Source of the DNA: Ignavibacteria bacterium
GTDB taxonomy: Bacteria > Bacteroidota > Ignavibacteria > Kapaibacteriales > Kapaibacteriaceae
Direction: 5' to 3'
Assembly (NCBI GenBank): GCA_013204605.1
Contig: JABMNI010000024.1
Location: 1 to 55,848 of the forward strand
Length of the DNA: 55,848 nucleotides
Shown: piece by piece, positions 8,646 to 17,159 of the stretch
Numbering within the stretch: the stretch's first letter is position 1
How the letters are laid out: the number at the start of each line of letters is the position of its first letter
Position numbers and translations under genes: made by a program
The notes under the pieces: generated by a model
What the model saw: only the letters and a program-made list of their open reading frames with translations
The model's database searches: none
What the model was told of the DNA's origin: nothing

Positions 8646-9848
8646 TCATTCAGGCAAGGGAATTCCGCGGGTTTCCCTGGCCCACCGTAGGGTAAAAAGG
8701 CCAATTAAATACGCTGCCGAGAAAACAAACATAGCATTATGGTAGCCATTCAGCAGAGGCACCAATACCCCCATAAAAACCACGGCCACTACCGTTAGGA
8801 GTCTTCCCGTATTGAAACTGATTCCGGTAGCGAAAGCTCGGATTGATGTAGGGAATAGCTCCGTAATGTAGGCACTAAGCACGCCCTGATTTAGGCCTAT
8901 AAAAATGCTGAGTAAAAAAGTAAGGCTGAATAGCAGTAGTCCAGGTTGTAATGGTATCAAGAATACCAACGCTGTAACCGAAAAGCATCCAACGTACCCA
9001 ATGGAGGCGGCTCGGCGGCGGCCAATTGCGTTCGATACGAAGCCGCTGATAAAGCCCCCTACCACACTTCCTCCACCCAACATCATGTTGGTTATTGAGC
9101 GGTTGTGCTGCGCTTGGATTTGGGTTGAAATACTGCCTATCCAGGTTGGCATCCATACAAAAACGGCCCACAAGCCCACTAACATGGAGCCGAATAGCAT
9201 GGTTGCAATGGCAAGGTCTTTACGATGGTTTTGATCAAACACCGATACCTTGGTGGGAAGTTTAGCTACCGCAACTTTGCCCCAAAGTTCACTTTCCTTA
9301 ATGAAAAACTGGACCGCGAACACCAGCAGAACCGTTACGCCACCAACCAGATACGCTGTGCGGAAATCGGGCACGTTAGCGCCAATAATCCCCGATAAAA
9401 TGAATCCAACGGGGAAGGCGTTGATCAAGATTCCAACTACACGCGCGCGATTGCCGTTAGCCCAGGCCTCCGAAACCATTACGGCGGTAAGTAATAGAAT
9501 GCTGCCGGCACCGGCACCGGTAATTACACGAATGGCGATGAGTTGTTCAACACTTTGCACGAAACTTGTGGCTACAATTCCTAGGGTACACGTTGCCACG
9601 CTGAGAAGTAACGCACGTTTGCGTCCAATTTTGTCGCCCAACATTCCTAGCAACACAGCTCCCACTGCCCACCCCAACAAGAATGCTGCGCCGGCGGCCG
9701 ATCCTACTTGTGCAATAGTTGCTCGCTCTGAACTACCGGTTAGTTCTTTAACGATCAGCGGCAGATATCCGCTAAACAATGTAGCGGCAACTCCGGCACT
9801 AACGGTTGAAAGCCAGCTGATTGCGTACAGCACGTAGCGTTGGTTCAC
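8646..9848 (-). CDS. MFS transporter
   Basis: A 400-residue integral inner-membrane protein with about 12 hydrophobic segments in two halves. The loop between helices 2 and 3 carries the MFS motif A (GMLGDKIGRKRAL). A weaker copy, GFVSNAIGRRRA, occurs in the second half. The N-terminus (LSTVSAGVAATLFSGYLPLIVKEL) and overall layout resemble sugar or organic acid:proton symporters of the SHS/AAHS type. The substrate cannot be read from sequence. It is divergent from the B12-riboswitch gene, with the start codons about 300 bases apart. The riboswitch is on the other strand, so it should not control this gene. Confidence 0.85.
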   Translation of the reverse strand: MNQRYVLYAISWLSTVSAGVAATLFSGYLPLIVKELTGSSERATIAQVGSAAGAAFLLGWAVGAVLLGMLGDKIGRKRALLLSVATCTLGIVATSFVQSVEQLIAIRVITGAGAGSILLLTAVMVSEAWANGNRARVVGILINAFPVGFILSGIIGANVPDFRTAYLVGGVTVLLVFAVQFFIKESELWGKVAVAKLPTKVSVFDQNHRKDLAIATMLFGSMLVGLWAVFVWMPTWIGSISTQIQAQHNRSITNMMLGGGSVVGGFISGFVSNAIGRRRAASIGYVGCFSVTALVFLIPLQPGLLLFSLTFLLSIFIGLNQGVLSAYITELFPTSIRAFATGISFNTGRLLTVVAVVFMGVLVPLLNGYHNAMFVFSAAYLIGLFTLRWARETRGIPLPE

Positions 9849-9910
9849 TTGATCCTAGAGTAATGAACTGCAAATATAGAATAGTGTATTTTCGTAGCCT
9901 ATTATTCAAT

Positions 9911-10081
9911 TGTGGTTGCACCATGTGGTGCATTAAAATGGGAAGCAGGTGAAAATCCTGCGCGGTTGCGCCGCCGTAAGGGCAGACGAATTGCACGTGT
10001 TCGATTAATCGAACAACCACTGGCTAAAGCTGGGAAGGTAGTGCAAGGAGAATGAAGCCCGAGCCGGAAGACCTGCCACAG
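9911..10081 (+). promoter_or_regulatory. cobalamin (B12/AdoCbl) riboswitch aptamer
   Basis: The conserved core elements occur in order: GGTGAAAATCC (from 9948), GCCGCCGTAAG (9970-9980), the B12-box region ACCACTGGC (about 10016-10023) followed by GGGAAGG, and finally AGCCCGAGCCGGAAGACC. The closing P1 helix pairs TGTGG (9911-9915) with CCACA (10076-10080). These are the signature blocks of the cobalamin riboswitch family. When B12 is abundant such elements normally shut off the downstream gene, here the secreted propeller at 10148. Confidence 0.96.
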
Positions 10082-10094
10082 TATCCTAACATAT

Positions 10095-10140
10095 TGGTCA
10101 AACTCTGACCACCGCGCTGCGCAAACAGCGTCAGAAAGGA
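10095..10140 (+). promoter_or_regulatory. riboswitch expression platform: alternative hairpins and Shine-Dalgarno
   Basis: Two mutually exclusive hairpins can be drawn. One is TGGTCA-aactc-TGACCA (10095-10111). The other uses CTGA + CGCTG (10105-10119) paired with CAGCGTCAG (10126-10134). The second ends directly against AAAGGA (10135-10140), which is seven bases before the ATG. This fits translational control by masking the ribosome binding site. There is no U tract, so transcription termination is less likely. Confidence 0.6.
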
Positions 10141-10147
10141 TTTCGAC

Positions 10148-11428
10148 ATGCGTCGCATTGTCGCTATTTTATGCACTTCTATGGTGCTAACATCAATTGG
10201 TTTTTCAACCCCCATCACCGCATCGGAAACCGTTGCAACACCCCCGCAAGCCGTTACGGTAGTGCCTCAGGGCGACGTTGTGCATGTGTTCTGTAACCGT
10301 ACGGATGCGAATTTCGACGACGTACAGGACGCCGGCGATAGTCCTGCCGCCTGGTTGATTGTTGATGCTAAAACTAAGATGGTTTTGAGTTCCATGAATT
10401 TTCCGTGGGCTAATGTTGTTGCTTCACGTCCGGCGTTGTTGAAGGATGATTTGTATGTTTTAGTAAATGATTCTGTTCACAATTACAGCGTTTCGAATAT
10501 GAGTTTGAAACGAACGAAGTTCGTTGGCACCTGTGCGGCGTTGAGCCTTACCATGGACGGCAACTATTTAGTTACGAGCTATCGCCCGAATTTTGTCGAC
10601 CCAGGAAAACTACGCGGCTACGCTACCTCCGATCTTTCTCGCACTTCCGAATTCGCAGCCGGCATTAACGTTCAACAAACCTTAGAAATTAATTTCAACG
10701 ATACCTTTTTTTCGTACACATTGAATGAAGGAAGTTTTGGAAGCGAAGATGGTACACTTCAAATGACCCGATCTGATGCTCCAGATGGCAACGACACCGT
10801 TATTGCAACGGGCGGATTGTTAAATCACATGTGTCCAAGTTCAGATTCATCTCACGTATATGTAACCATGACGGGCACACACGAAGTTGCAGAAATCGAT
10901 GTGGCTCTCGGCGTGGTTAGCCGCAGAATCCCAACGCTTACCACCGGATACGATGGACCTCGCGAGTGCTTGGTTCATGACAACCGTTTGTTCGTGTCGA
11001 CGTTTTCCGGTGACGTACGAATTTTTGATATAGCTGATGGCGCTCTAGTTGGTAAGATTTCCCTGTCAGCAAAACCAGAGGGGATTGCAATCGTGAATAA
11101 TGAGCTATGGGTAACTAGATCCTTCGAGTTGGATGGGTACGGCGCGGAAATCAATATCGAAATCTACCCGTTGAATTCAACTACTAGCATTTCAGCATCA
11201 AATTCTTCTACTCAAAATCGCAGCGGAATTCTTGTAACCAACAATGTAATTTCTGTTCCCGAATTTAGTGGGAACAGCAACGTGCATGCAGTATCCAGCC
11301 TAGGCAAGAGTTACAGTTTGAGTATTGATTCTTCCGGATTGATTGATTTAAAGGGGCTAATCCCCGGTGTGTACGTGCTGCAATCCCAAAAGAAAAATCT
11401 TACATTGAGTTATCAGCCAATTCATTAA
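10148..11428 (+). CDS. B12-regulated secreted YncE-like beta-propeller (putative surface cobalamin-binding protein)
   Basis: A 426-residue protein with a signal peptide (MRRIVAILCTSMVLTSIGFS). A propeller built of YVTN/YncE-like blades follows, for example SSHVYVTMTGTHEVAEIDVA, RLFVSTFSGDVRIFDIADG and PEGIAIVNNELWVTRS. The last 70 residues (VHAVSSLGKSYSLSI, then GLIDLKGLIPGVYVL) resemble a T9SS sorting domain. It is the first gene behind the cobalamin riboswitch and has a good ribosome binding site. In Bacteroides the B12-controlled surface propeller BtuG binds cobalamin and hands it to BtuB. The blade pattern here is similar, but there is no lipobox and no BtuB neighbour. Fold and regulation are well supported. 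Cobalamin binding is inference. Confidence 0.72.
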   Translation: MRRIVAILCTSMVLTSIGFSTPITASETVATPPQAVTVVPQGDVVHVFCNRTDANFDDVQDAGDSPAAWLIVDAKTKMVLSSMNFPWANVVASRPALLKDDLYVLVNDSVHNYSVSNMSLKRTKFVGTCAALSLTMDGNYLVTSYRPNFVDPGKLRGYATSDLSRTSEFAAGINVQQTLEINFNDTFFSYTLNEGSFGSEDGTLQMTRSDAPDGNDTVIATGGLLNHMCPSSDSSHVYVTMTGTHEVAEIDVALGVVSRRIPTLTTGYDGPRECLVHDNRLFVSTFSGDVRIFDIADGALVGKISLSAKPEGIAIVNNELWVTRSFELDGYGAEINIEIYPLNSTTSISASNSSTQNRSGILVTNNVISVPEFSGNSNVHAVSSLGKSYSLSIDSSGLIDLKGLIPGVYVLQSQKKNLTLSYQPIH

Positions 11429-11472
11429 TCTTAACTGCTGTTCAGAAGTTTACAGAAGTTTAGTTTTGCAGT

Positions 11473-14400
11473 ATGCTATATATACTTCTCTTGCTAAGTT
11501 CAGTCGCGATTAGTACGGCTCAATACTCACCTACTCCAACGTCTCAAAAATTGGCTTTAGATTTCAAGGCTCTACATGCTAGGTGTGTAGGGCCTTTTCG
11601 CGCTGGCCGATCACTTGCCGTAGCGGGGCATCCGGATCAGCCCCTTACTTATTATTTCGGAGCCACGGGTGGTGGCGTGTTTAAATCGGAAGATGGGGGC
11701 GATACCTGGCGCAGTATAAGCGATTCGAATTTTACTGCGGCGAGTATTGGTGCGATTACCGTTGCGCCTTCCGATCCGAACGTGATTTATGTGGGCACGG
11801 GTGAAACTGATATTCGTGGTAATATTTCGCCGGGCGATGGAGTTATGAAAAGCACGGATGCAGGTGTGACGTGGAAGCATTTGGGGCTGAACCAAACGCA
11901 GATGATTGCAGACATTGTAGTGCATCCGACCGATCCCAACCTAGTTATGGTTTCGGCCATGGGTCAGATTTTTGGAGCGAACCCCGAGCGTGGCGTGTAT
12001 CGAAGCACAAATGGTGGTGAGAGTTGGAAACAAGTTTTGTTTCGAAATGATTCTACCGGTGCATTGACGTTAAAAATGGATCCGCTTAATCCGCGCATTA
12101 TATATGCCTCACTTTGGCAGGCGTACAGAAACGCGTATAGTCTGTCATCGGGCGGTGCCGGTAGCGGCTTATTTAAAAGCACCGATGGTGGCGAAACGTG
12201 GAAAGAACTAACAAAACAACCGGGAATGCCAAAAGGTACCATTGGTAAAATTTGCGTTGATGTTTCTCGCGCGCAACGGAACTTGATTTGGGCCATGATT
12301 GAAAACGAGAATGGCGGTTTGTTTAAGAGTGTCGATGCCGGAAACTCGTGGAGCCGTGTTAGCTCCAATAACGACATCAAACAGCGTCCGTGGTACTTCT
12401 CGCACGTTTACGCCCATCCCACCGATGCTAACGTTGTGTATGTTTTGAATGTGGGTATGCATAAAAGCATCGACGGTGGCGTGAACTTTACGGGAGTGCG
12501 CACAAATCACGGTGACCATCACGATTTTTGGATCGATCCAAAAAATCCCTCGCGTATGATTCTGGGCGATGACGGAGGTGCCGTGGTAACTACCGACGAC
12601 TGCCGGCATTGGACCGAGGATGATATTGCAACCGCGCAATTCTATCACGTAAGTGTAGATTCGCGCTTCCCTTACCGTCTGTACGGCGCTCAGCAAGACA
12701 ACTCAACGTGTTCCATTCCTAGTAGAATAATTGGTGGTTGGAGCATTGATAAAAACGACTGGTACTCGGTTGCCGGATTTGAAAGTGGTTATGTAATTCC
12801 TCACCCTACCGATCCCGACATTACCGTGGGCGGCAACTACTCCGGCTACATCGGCAGAAAAAGTCAGTTACTCAACCAAGAGCGCGATATAAGCGTGTAC
12901 CCCAACAATCCAATTGGTGAGGGGGCTGGCTTGCGCGGTGAAAGATTTCAATGGACGTTTCCAATACTGTACTCACTTCACGATCCAACCATACTTTATA
13001 CGGCCTCGCAGCACGTGTGGCGCAGTTCAAACGAAGGGCAAAGCTGGACAAAGATCAGTCCAGATTTAACACGCAACGATTCAACAAAACAGGTTGCCTC
13101 CGGCGGACCCATTACGAAGGACAACACCGGAGTTGAAGTTTACAACACCATCTTCACGTTAACAGAATCTCCAACTGAACGCGGAGTGTTGTGGGCCGGC
13201 AGTGACTGTGGCAAGGTGCACGTTAGTCGCGATAGCGGTACAACGTGGACCGATATAACACCAAGCGGTTTACCCGAATCCATGATCAGTATCATCGATG
13301 CCTCGACGTTCGACAACGGCACCGCCTTCATCGCCGTAAACAGATACAAACACAACGATGCTAAACCATACATTTTCAAAACATCGAACTACGGAGCATC
13401 TTGGCAAAAAATCACAAAGGGAATTCCCGACGGTTCGTTTGTTCGCGTAGTCCGCCAAGACCCCTTCCGCAAGGGTCTGTTGTATGCCGGAACCGAACGC
13501 GGTCTGTTCATTTCTTTCGATGAGGGGGCTTCGTGGAGCAAGTTTATGCTGGATTTGCCCCTTACTCCAATTCACGATTTGGTGATACATCCTACCGAAC
13601 GTGATTTAATTGTTTGTACTCATGGTAGGTCGTTTTGGATTGTAGATGATCTTACACCACTGCATCAATATCAACCATCAACAAAATTTTTGACGGCTTA
13701 TGCGCCGCGTCACACCTACCGCGTTAACGGCGGATCGTGGAGCTCACCTACAATGTCTGTAGGAGAAAATGCTCCCGCTGGCGTGTTGTTGCATTATGCG
13801 CTTGCCGATACAACGCAAAGCGAATTGACCATCGCCATTCGCACTGTTGCCCGTGACTCCGTCATTACCTTTTCAAGTAAAAAAGATCTCAAAGGCGAGG
13901 CGTACAAGGTTGACAACAACTTTTACAAAGACTCATTGTTCCGTCCAAACAGTCATGCGCCCACTGTGCGAAAGGGGCTTAACCGGTTTGCATGGAACAT
14001 GGAATATCCGCCGGCCGAAGAAATCGAGAACATGTTATTGTGGGGTGGTGGCGTAGATGGGACACGAGCAATGCCTGGGCTGTACACCGCAACTATTGCT
14101 GTTGGCATGGACACGCAAACGGTGAAATTTGAAATACGAATGGATCCACGCTTAAAAGTTTCGATGTCAGACCTGAAAGCTCAATTTGATTTTCATACCA
14201 TGGCGAACAGACGATTGACTGAAATTCACAAAACCGTGAAACGAATTCGAAACATCAGCAAACAATTATCAGTTGCAACGGACCGATTGAAAGATCTCGA
14301 TTCGACAACCATAAAGCCCCTTACAAAACTTTCAAAAACTATTACGGATTCGCTGCAGAAAATCGAACAAGAATTGGTGCAAACAAAGGCGAAGGCGTTT

Positions 14401-14637
14401 CAGGACCTTTTGAATTACCCCGTGAAACTCAACAACAAAATTGCAACGTTGGCGAGTGTTGCGGCGTCGGCCGATGCTCAGCCTACACTGCAGACTATTG
14501 AACTGTTCGGAATTTTAGACAAGAAGGCGCGGGCGTATTTGTCGCAGGTCAACGAAGTAGAAGCGACGTTAATCACACAGTTTAACCAACAAATTTCCGA
14601 GCTGAAATTACCGGCGGTGTTGCCGGAGAAAAAGTAA
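11473..14637 (+). CDS. large secreted sortilin/BNR-repeat propeller protein (VPS10-like)
   Basis: A 1054-residue exported protein with a short signal peptide (ending SVAISTAQ). Two propeller domains are rich in Asp-box turns: SEDGGDTW, STDAGVTW, STNGGESW, STDGGETW, SVDAGNSW and SRDSGTTW. These are joined by the GTGETDIRGNISPGDG segment typical of the large Bacteroidota family annotated as 'VPS10/sortilin-like' or 'glycosyl hydrolase BNR'. Around residues 780-870 is a beta domain. The last 170 residues are helical and probably coiled coil. The family is not proven to be enzymatic, although GH74 shares the repeats. It starts 44 bases after the riboswitch gene and ends one base before the PAP2 start codon. 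Confidence 0.85.
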   Translation: MLYILLLLSSVAISTAQYSPTPTSQKLALDFKALHARCVGPFRAGRSLAVAGHPDQPLTYYFGATGGGVFKSEDGGDTWRSISDSNFTAASIGAITVAPSDPNVIYVGTGETDIRGNISPGDGVMKSTDAGVTWKHLGLNQTQMIADIVVHPTDPNLVMVSAMGQIFGANPERGVYRSTNGGESWKQVLFRNDSTGALTLKMDPLNPRIIYASLWQAYRNAYSLSSGGAGSGLFKSTDGGETWKELTKQPGMPKGTIGKICVDVSRAQRNLIWAMIENENGGLFKSVDAGNSWSRVSSNNDIKQRPWYFSHVYAHPTDANVVYVLNVGMHKSIDGGVNFTGVRTNHGDHHDFWIDPKNPSRMILGDDGGAVVTTDDCRHWTEDDIATAQFYHVSVDSRFPYRLYGAQQDNSTCSIPSRIIGGWSIDKNDWYSVAGFESGYVIPHPTDPDITVGGNYSGYIGRKSQLLNQERDISVYPNNPIGEGAGLRGERFQWTFPILYSLHDPTILYTASQHVWRSSNEGQSWTKISPDLTRNDSTKQVASGGPITKDNTGVEVYNTIFTLTESPTERGVLWAGSDCGKVHVSRDSGTTWTDITPSGLPESMISIIDASTFDNGTAFIAVNRYKHNDAKPYIFKTSNYGASWQKITKGIPDGSFVRVVRQDPFRKGLLYAGTERGLFISFDEGASWSKFMLDLPLTPIHDLVIHPTERDLIVCTHGRSFWIVDDLTPLHQYQPSTKFLTAYAPRHTYRVNGGSWSSPTMSVGENAPAGVLLHYALADTTQSELTIAIRTVARDSVITFSSKKDLKGEAYKVDNNFYKDSLFRPNSHAPTVRKGLNRFAWNMEYPPAEEIENMLLWGGGVDGTRAMPGLYTATIAVGMDTQTVKFEIRMDPRLKVSMSDLKAQFDFHTMANRRLTEIHKTVKRIRNISKQLSVATDRLKDLDSTTIKPLTKLSKTITDSLQKIEQELVQTKAKAFQDLLNYPVKLNNKIATLASVAASADAQPTLQTIELFGILDKKARAYLSQVNEVEATLITQFNQQISELKLPAVLPEKK

Positions 14638-14638
14638 T

Positions 14639-15268
14639 ATGTCCAGAGCGGCATGGTGGTACGTAGGTGGGTTGTTGTTTTCAATTCCGCTTCTAGTGGC
14701 ATATGTAGACATACCCGTTGCGCAGTTTATACACGACAACTCCAATTACGGAACCGAATTTTGGGGAAGTTGGTTAGAAGAGATTGGGAAATCTCACTGG
14801 GTATTAATTGCGCTGGTGGTAGTTTTTGGATTCACGGTTCGAGGCCGAACGCAAGTTGCGCGAGGAGTGGCAGTGGTTTTTTCGGCCATTGCATTGTCGG
14901 GCATTGCGGCGAATGTTGTAAAAGTTTTGGTGTGCAGGTCGCGTCCACCGCTCTACTTTTCCGACCACATTTTCAGCGCCAAGCTACTCGCTTTCGACAT
15001 CAATTACATTTGGAATTCATTCCCAAGTGGCCATGCTACAACTGGCTTTGCTATTGCCTTGGCGGGTGAATACGTGTTACCCAAGTATCGAGTATTGTAC
15101 TGGATTATTGGGCTCTTAATAGCGTTTGGCAGAGTGTTGTACAACGTTCACTACGTAAGCGATGTGGTAGGAGGAATTGTTTTAGCAACGCTAGTAACGT
15201 TGTTCGTAATTCGGTTAGATCAGCGATATGGCAACCGAATAAACAAACTAGGGAGATCAGCTAAGTAG
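14639..15268 (+). CDS. PAP2-family membrane phosphatase
   Basis: A 209-residue polytopic membrane protein with the three phosphatase signatures: K-x6-RP (KVLVCRSRP), PSGH (NSFPSGHAT) and R-x5-H-x3-D (RVLYNVHYVSD, where Gly replaces the usual Ser before Arg). About five or six hydrophobic segments place the active site at the outer face of the inner membrane. Homologues dephosphorylate undecaprenyl pyrophosphate, phosphatidic acid or lipid A. The substrate here is not determinable. The start codon is one base after the stop of the BNR gene, so translation is probably coupled. It is convergent with purE. Confidence 0.9.
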   Translation: MSRAAWWYVGGLLFSIPLLVAYVDIPVAQFIHDNSNYGTEFWGSWLEEIGKSHWVLIALVVVFGFTVRGRTQVARGVAVVFSAIALSGIAANVVKVLVCRSRPPLYFSDHIFSAKLLAFDINYIWNSFPSGHATTGFAIALAGEYVLPKYRVLYWIIGLLIAFGRVLYNVHYVSDVVGGIVLATLVTLFVIRLDQRYGNRINKLGRSAK

Positions 15269-15307
15269 TACGTGAGTGGTTCGGTAGCATTGAATTGCTT
15301 TCCTATT

Positions 15308-15805
15308 TTACAACAGATTATTTTTCTTCCTCGACTCTTCCGCCAACGCGGTTTTGTAGTCACTAATTTTCGCCTGCAAATCTTCGTTGTAGGTACCCAG
15401 AATTTGCACTGCGAGCAACCCGGCATTTCGGCCACCACCAATTGCTACCGTAGCAACAGGCACGCCTGCGGGCATTTGCACAATACTCAATAGCGAATCC
15501 ATACCGCGAAGATTACGCGTAGGAATAGGTACGCCAATTACTGGCAACGAAGAAAACGATGCTATCATTCCTGGTAAATGGGCGGCTCCACCTGCCCCTG
15601 CAATAATCACTTTTATGCCGCGCTGTTGCGCTGAAGTTCCATACTCCATCATTTCGTGAGGCGTACGGTGCGCACTAACCACACGAATTTCGTAGGCAAT
15701 GCCAAACTCATTGCAAATGTGAGCGGCTTCCTTCATAATGGAAAGATCAGAATCGCTTCCCATTACAATTCCAACCAATGGAGAGTCCGATTTCATATCA
15801 TTCAT
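15308..15805 (-). CDS. purE: N5-carboxyaminoimidazole ribonucleotide mutase
   Basis: A 165-residue class I PurE. It moves the carboxyl group of N5-CAIR to C4, giving CAIR in purine synthesis. Key motifs are [13 protein letters not shown] near the N-terminus, [13 protein letters not shown] with the catalytic His, and [15 protein letters not shown]. The length is normal for the octameric enzyme. Its start overlaps the engB stop by four bases (ATGA arrangement), which implies translational coupling. Its usual partner purK is not in the window. A second in-frame Met lies three codons downstream, and either could be the start. Confidence 0.96.
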   Translation of the reverse strand: MNDMKSDSPLVGIVMGSDSDLSIMKEAAHICNEFGIAYEIRVVSAHRTPHEMMEYGTSAQQRGIKVIIAGAGGAAHLPGMIASFSSLPVIGVPIPTRNLRGMDSLLSIVQMPAGVPVATVAIGGGRNAGLLAVQILGTYNEDLQAKISDYKTALAEESRKKNNLL

Positions 15806-16422
15806 TCTTCTTCCTCCGTTGAAAATGCTTTTCTAGCTTTCTTCATGATACCGATTATCGAGGGTCGGCCCAGACCAACCTTCGCCGAAGTTGCAACCAC
15901 ATCTACCACGTTCGCGCACGATGATAACAGCTCATTCATTTGGTCAATCCGCGACTGCACCTGCTTCTCTGAAAGTTTATCACACTTAGTCAGCAACACA
16001 ACAAACTTTTTCTGAGCAAACTCCAATTCTTCCAGCATAGCCATGTCAAGCGGTTGTGGATCGTGACGGGCATCCACCAACACGCAAATTAGTGCAAGGG
16101 GCTCTCTGGTTTCTATGTAGGTGTGGATGAGTTTCGAGAACTGCGAACGTTGTTCCTTACTCACACGGGCATAGCCGTATCCGGGAAGGTCCACCAAAAC
16201 CATTCCAAGGTCGGTTTCGAAAAAATTAATCTCTTGGGTTTTGCCGGGCGTGTTTGAAACACGGGCAAGGCTTGAGTTACGCGTTATGGCGTTTATCAGC
16301 GATGACTTACCAACGTTCGATCTTCCTATCATTGCAACTTCGGGCATGCTATGCGCAGGGAAGTGCTCGGGAGCTGTGGCGCCCTTAATAAACGTGGCTT
16401 GTATGTGTTGTGCGACTGCCAT
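15802..16422 (-). CDS. engB: ribosome biogenesis GTPase EngB/YsxC/YihA
   Basis: A 206-residue GTPase with G1 [11 protein letters not shown]3 DLPGYG, G4 TKCDK and G5 TSA all intact, in the TrmE-Era-EngA-EngB family order. EngB acts in assembly of the large ribosomal subunit. The acidic C-terminal end (FSTEEEE) is short. It lies directly below the rplQ terminator, so it probably has its own promoter or relies on readthrough. It is coupled to purE by a four-base overlap. Confidence 0.96.
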   Translation of the reverse strand: MAVAQHIQATFIKGATAPEHFPAHSMPEVAMIGRSNVGKSSLINAITRNSSLARVSNTPGKTQEINFFETDLGMVLVDLPGYGYARVSKEQRSQFSKLIHTYIETREPLALICVLVDARHDPQPLDMAMLEELEFAQKKFVVLLTKCDKLSEKQVQSRIDQMNELLSSCANVVDVVATSAKVGLGRPSIIGIMKKARKAFSTEEEE

Positions 16423-16432
16423 AAAAAACGAA

Positions 16433-16459
16433 AACGCCGAGTGATAATCACTCGGCGTT
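16433..16459 (-). terminator. intrinsic terminator after rplQ
   Basis: A 12-bp perfect stem AACGCCGAGTGA/TCACTCGGCGTT with a three-base loop. On the minus strand it is followed by TTTTCGTTTTTT. It sits between rplQ and engB and would end the long ribosomal protein transcript. T-rich flanks on both sides would let it work in either direction. Confidence 0.9.
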
Positions 16460-16483
16460 AAAAAATCGTTTACTACCTAACAG

Positions 16484-17131
16484 TTAGGCTTTGTCTTCTT
16501 GATCAGCTGCTGCGTCAGATCCACCATCTTCTGCTGGTGCGTCAGTTTCAGGCGCATCTGGAGTTGGTGTATCAATGGTTGCTTCCGCAACATCTACTAT
16601 CTTTTCTTCAATTTCCGGAGCTTCATCAACTGGAGCTGCAACTTCTGCAACTGGTGCTGCTTTTTTAGCAGCACGCGGCTTAGGCTTAACTGTTGTTGGC
16701 TTCTTGCGCGTTTTTGCGCTTACTCGGCCGTCTTGCGGGTTAGACCAATCCACCAATTCAATCAATGCTTCTGGGGCGTTATCGCCACGTCTGATACCGA
16801 GTTTAACAATTCTCGTATACCCACCATTGCGCTCAGCAACCAATGGAGCAATTGTATCAAATAGTTCTTGAAGTACTGCTTTGTTCTTAATAAATCGTCC
16901 AACCATTCTTCGGCTGTGAACATCAAGTACTGCCGAAGCAACACGCTCGCTGTTATGAGCATTGCGTGCGCGAGTAATCAAATGTTCAGCAAAAGGGCGT
17001 AGCTCTTTTGCCTTAGCTACGGTTGTAATTAGGCGTTTGTGTTCAAATAACGACGTAGCCATGTTCGACATCATAGCCTTTTTATGGCTTGCTGTTCTTT
17101 TTAGCTTACGTCCTGCATATCCGTGTCTCAT
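16484..17131 (-). CDS. rplQ: 50S ribosomal protein L17 with long C-terminal extension
   Basis: The first 120 residues are canonical L17 (MRHGYAGRKLKRTASHKKAM, then RRGDNAPEALIELVDW), which lies near the tunnel exit of the 50S subunit. About 95 further residues follow. First comes a Lys/Pro/Ala linker (KKPTTVKPKPRAAKKAAP), then a strongly acidic Ala/Glu/Asp/Pro tail ending QEDKA. Typical L17 is about 116-130 residues. Similar low-complexity tails occur on L17 in some Bacteroidota. The role of the tail is unknown. It is the last gene of the alpha operon and is followed by the terminator at 16433. Confidence 0.95.
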   Translation of the reverse strand: MRHGYAGRKLKRTASHKKAMMSNMATSLFEHKRLITTVAKAKELRPFAEHLITRARNAHNSERVASAVLDVHSRRMVGRFIKNKAVLQELFDTIAPLVAERNGGYTRIVKLGIRRGDNAPEALIELVDWSNPQDGRVSAKTRKKPTTVKPKPRAAKKAAPVAEVAAPVDEAPEIEEKIVDVAEATIDTPTPDAPETDAPAEDGGSDAAADQEDKA

Positions 17132-17159
17132 AGTACCGTTCCTTCAGAATCTTCTGTTA

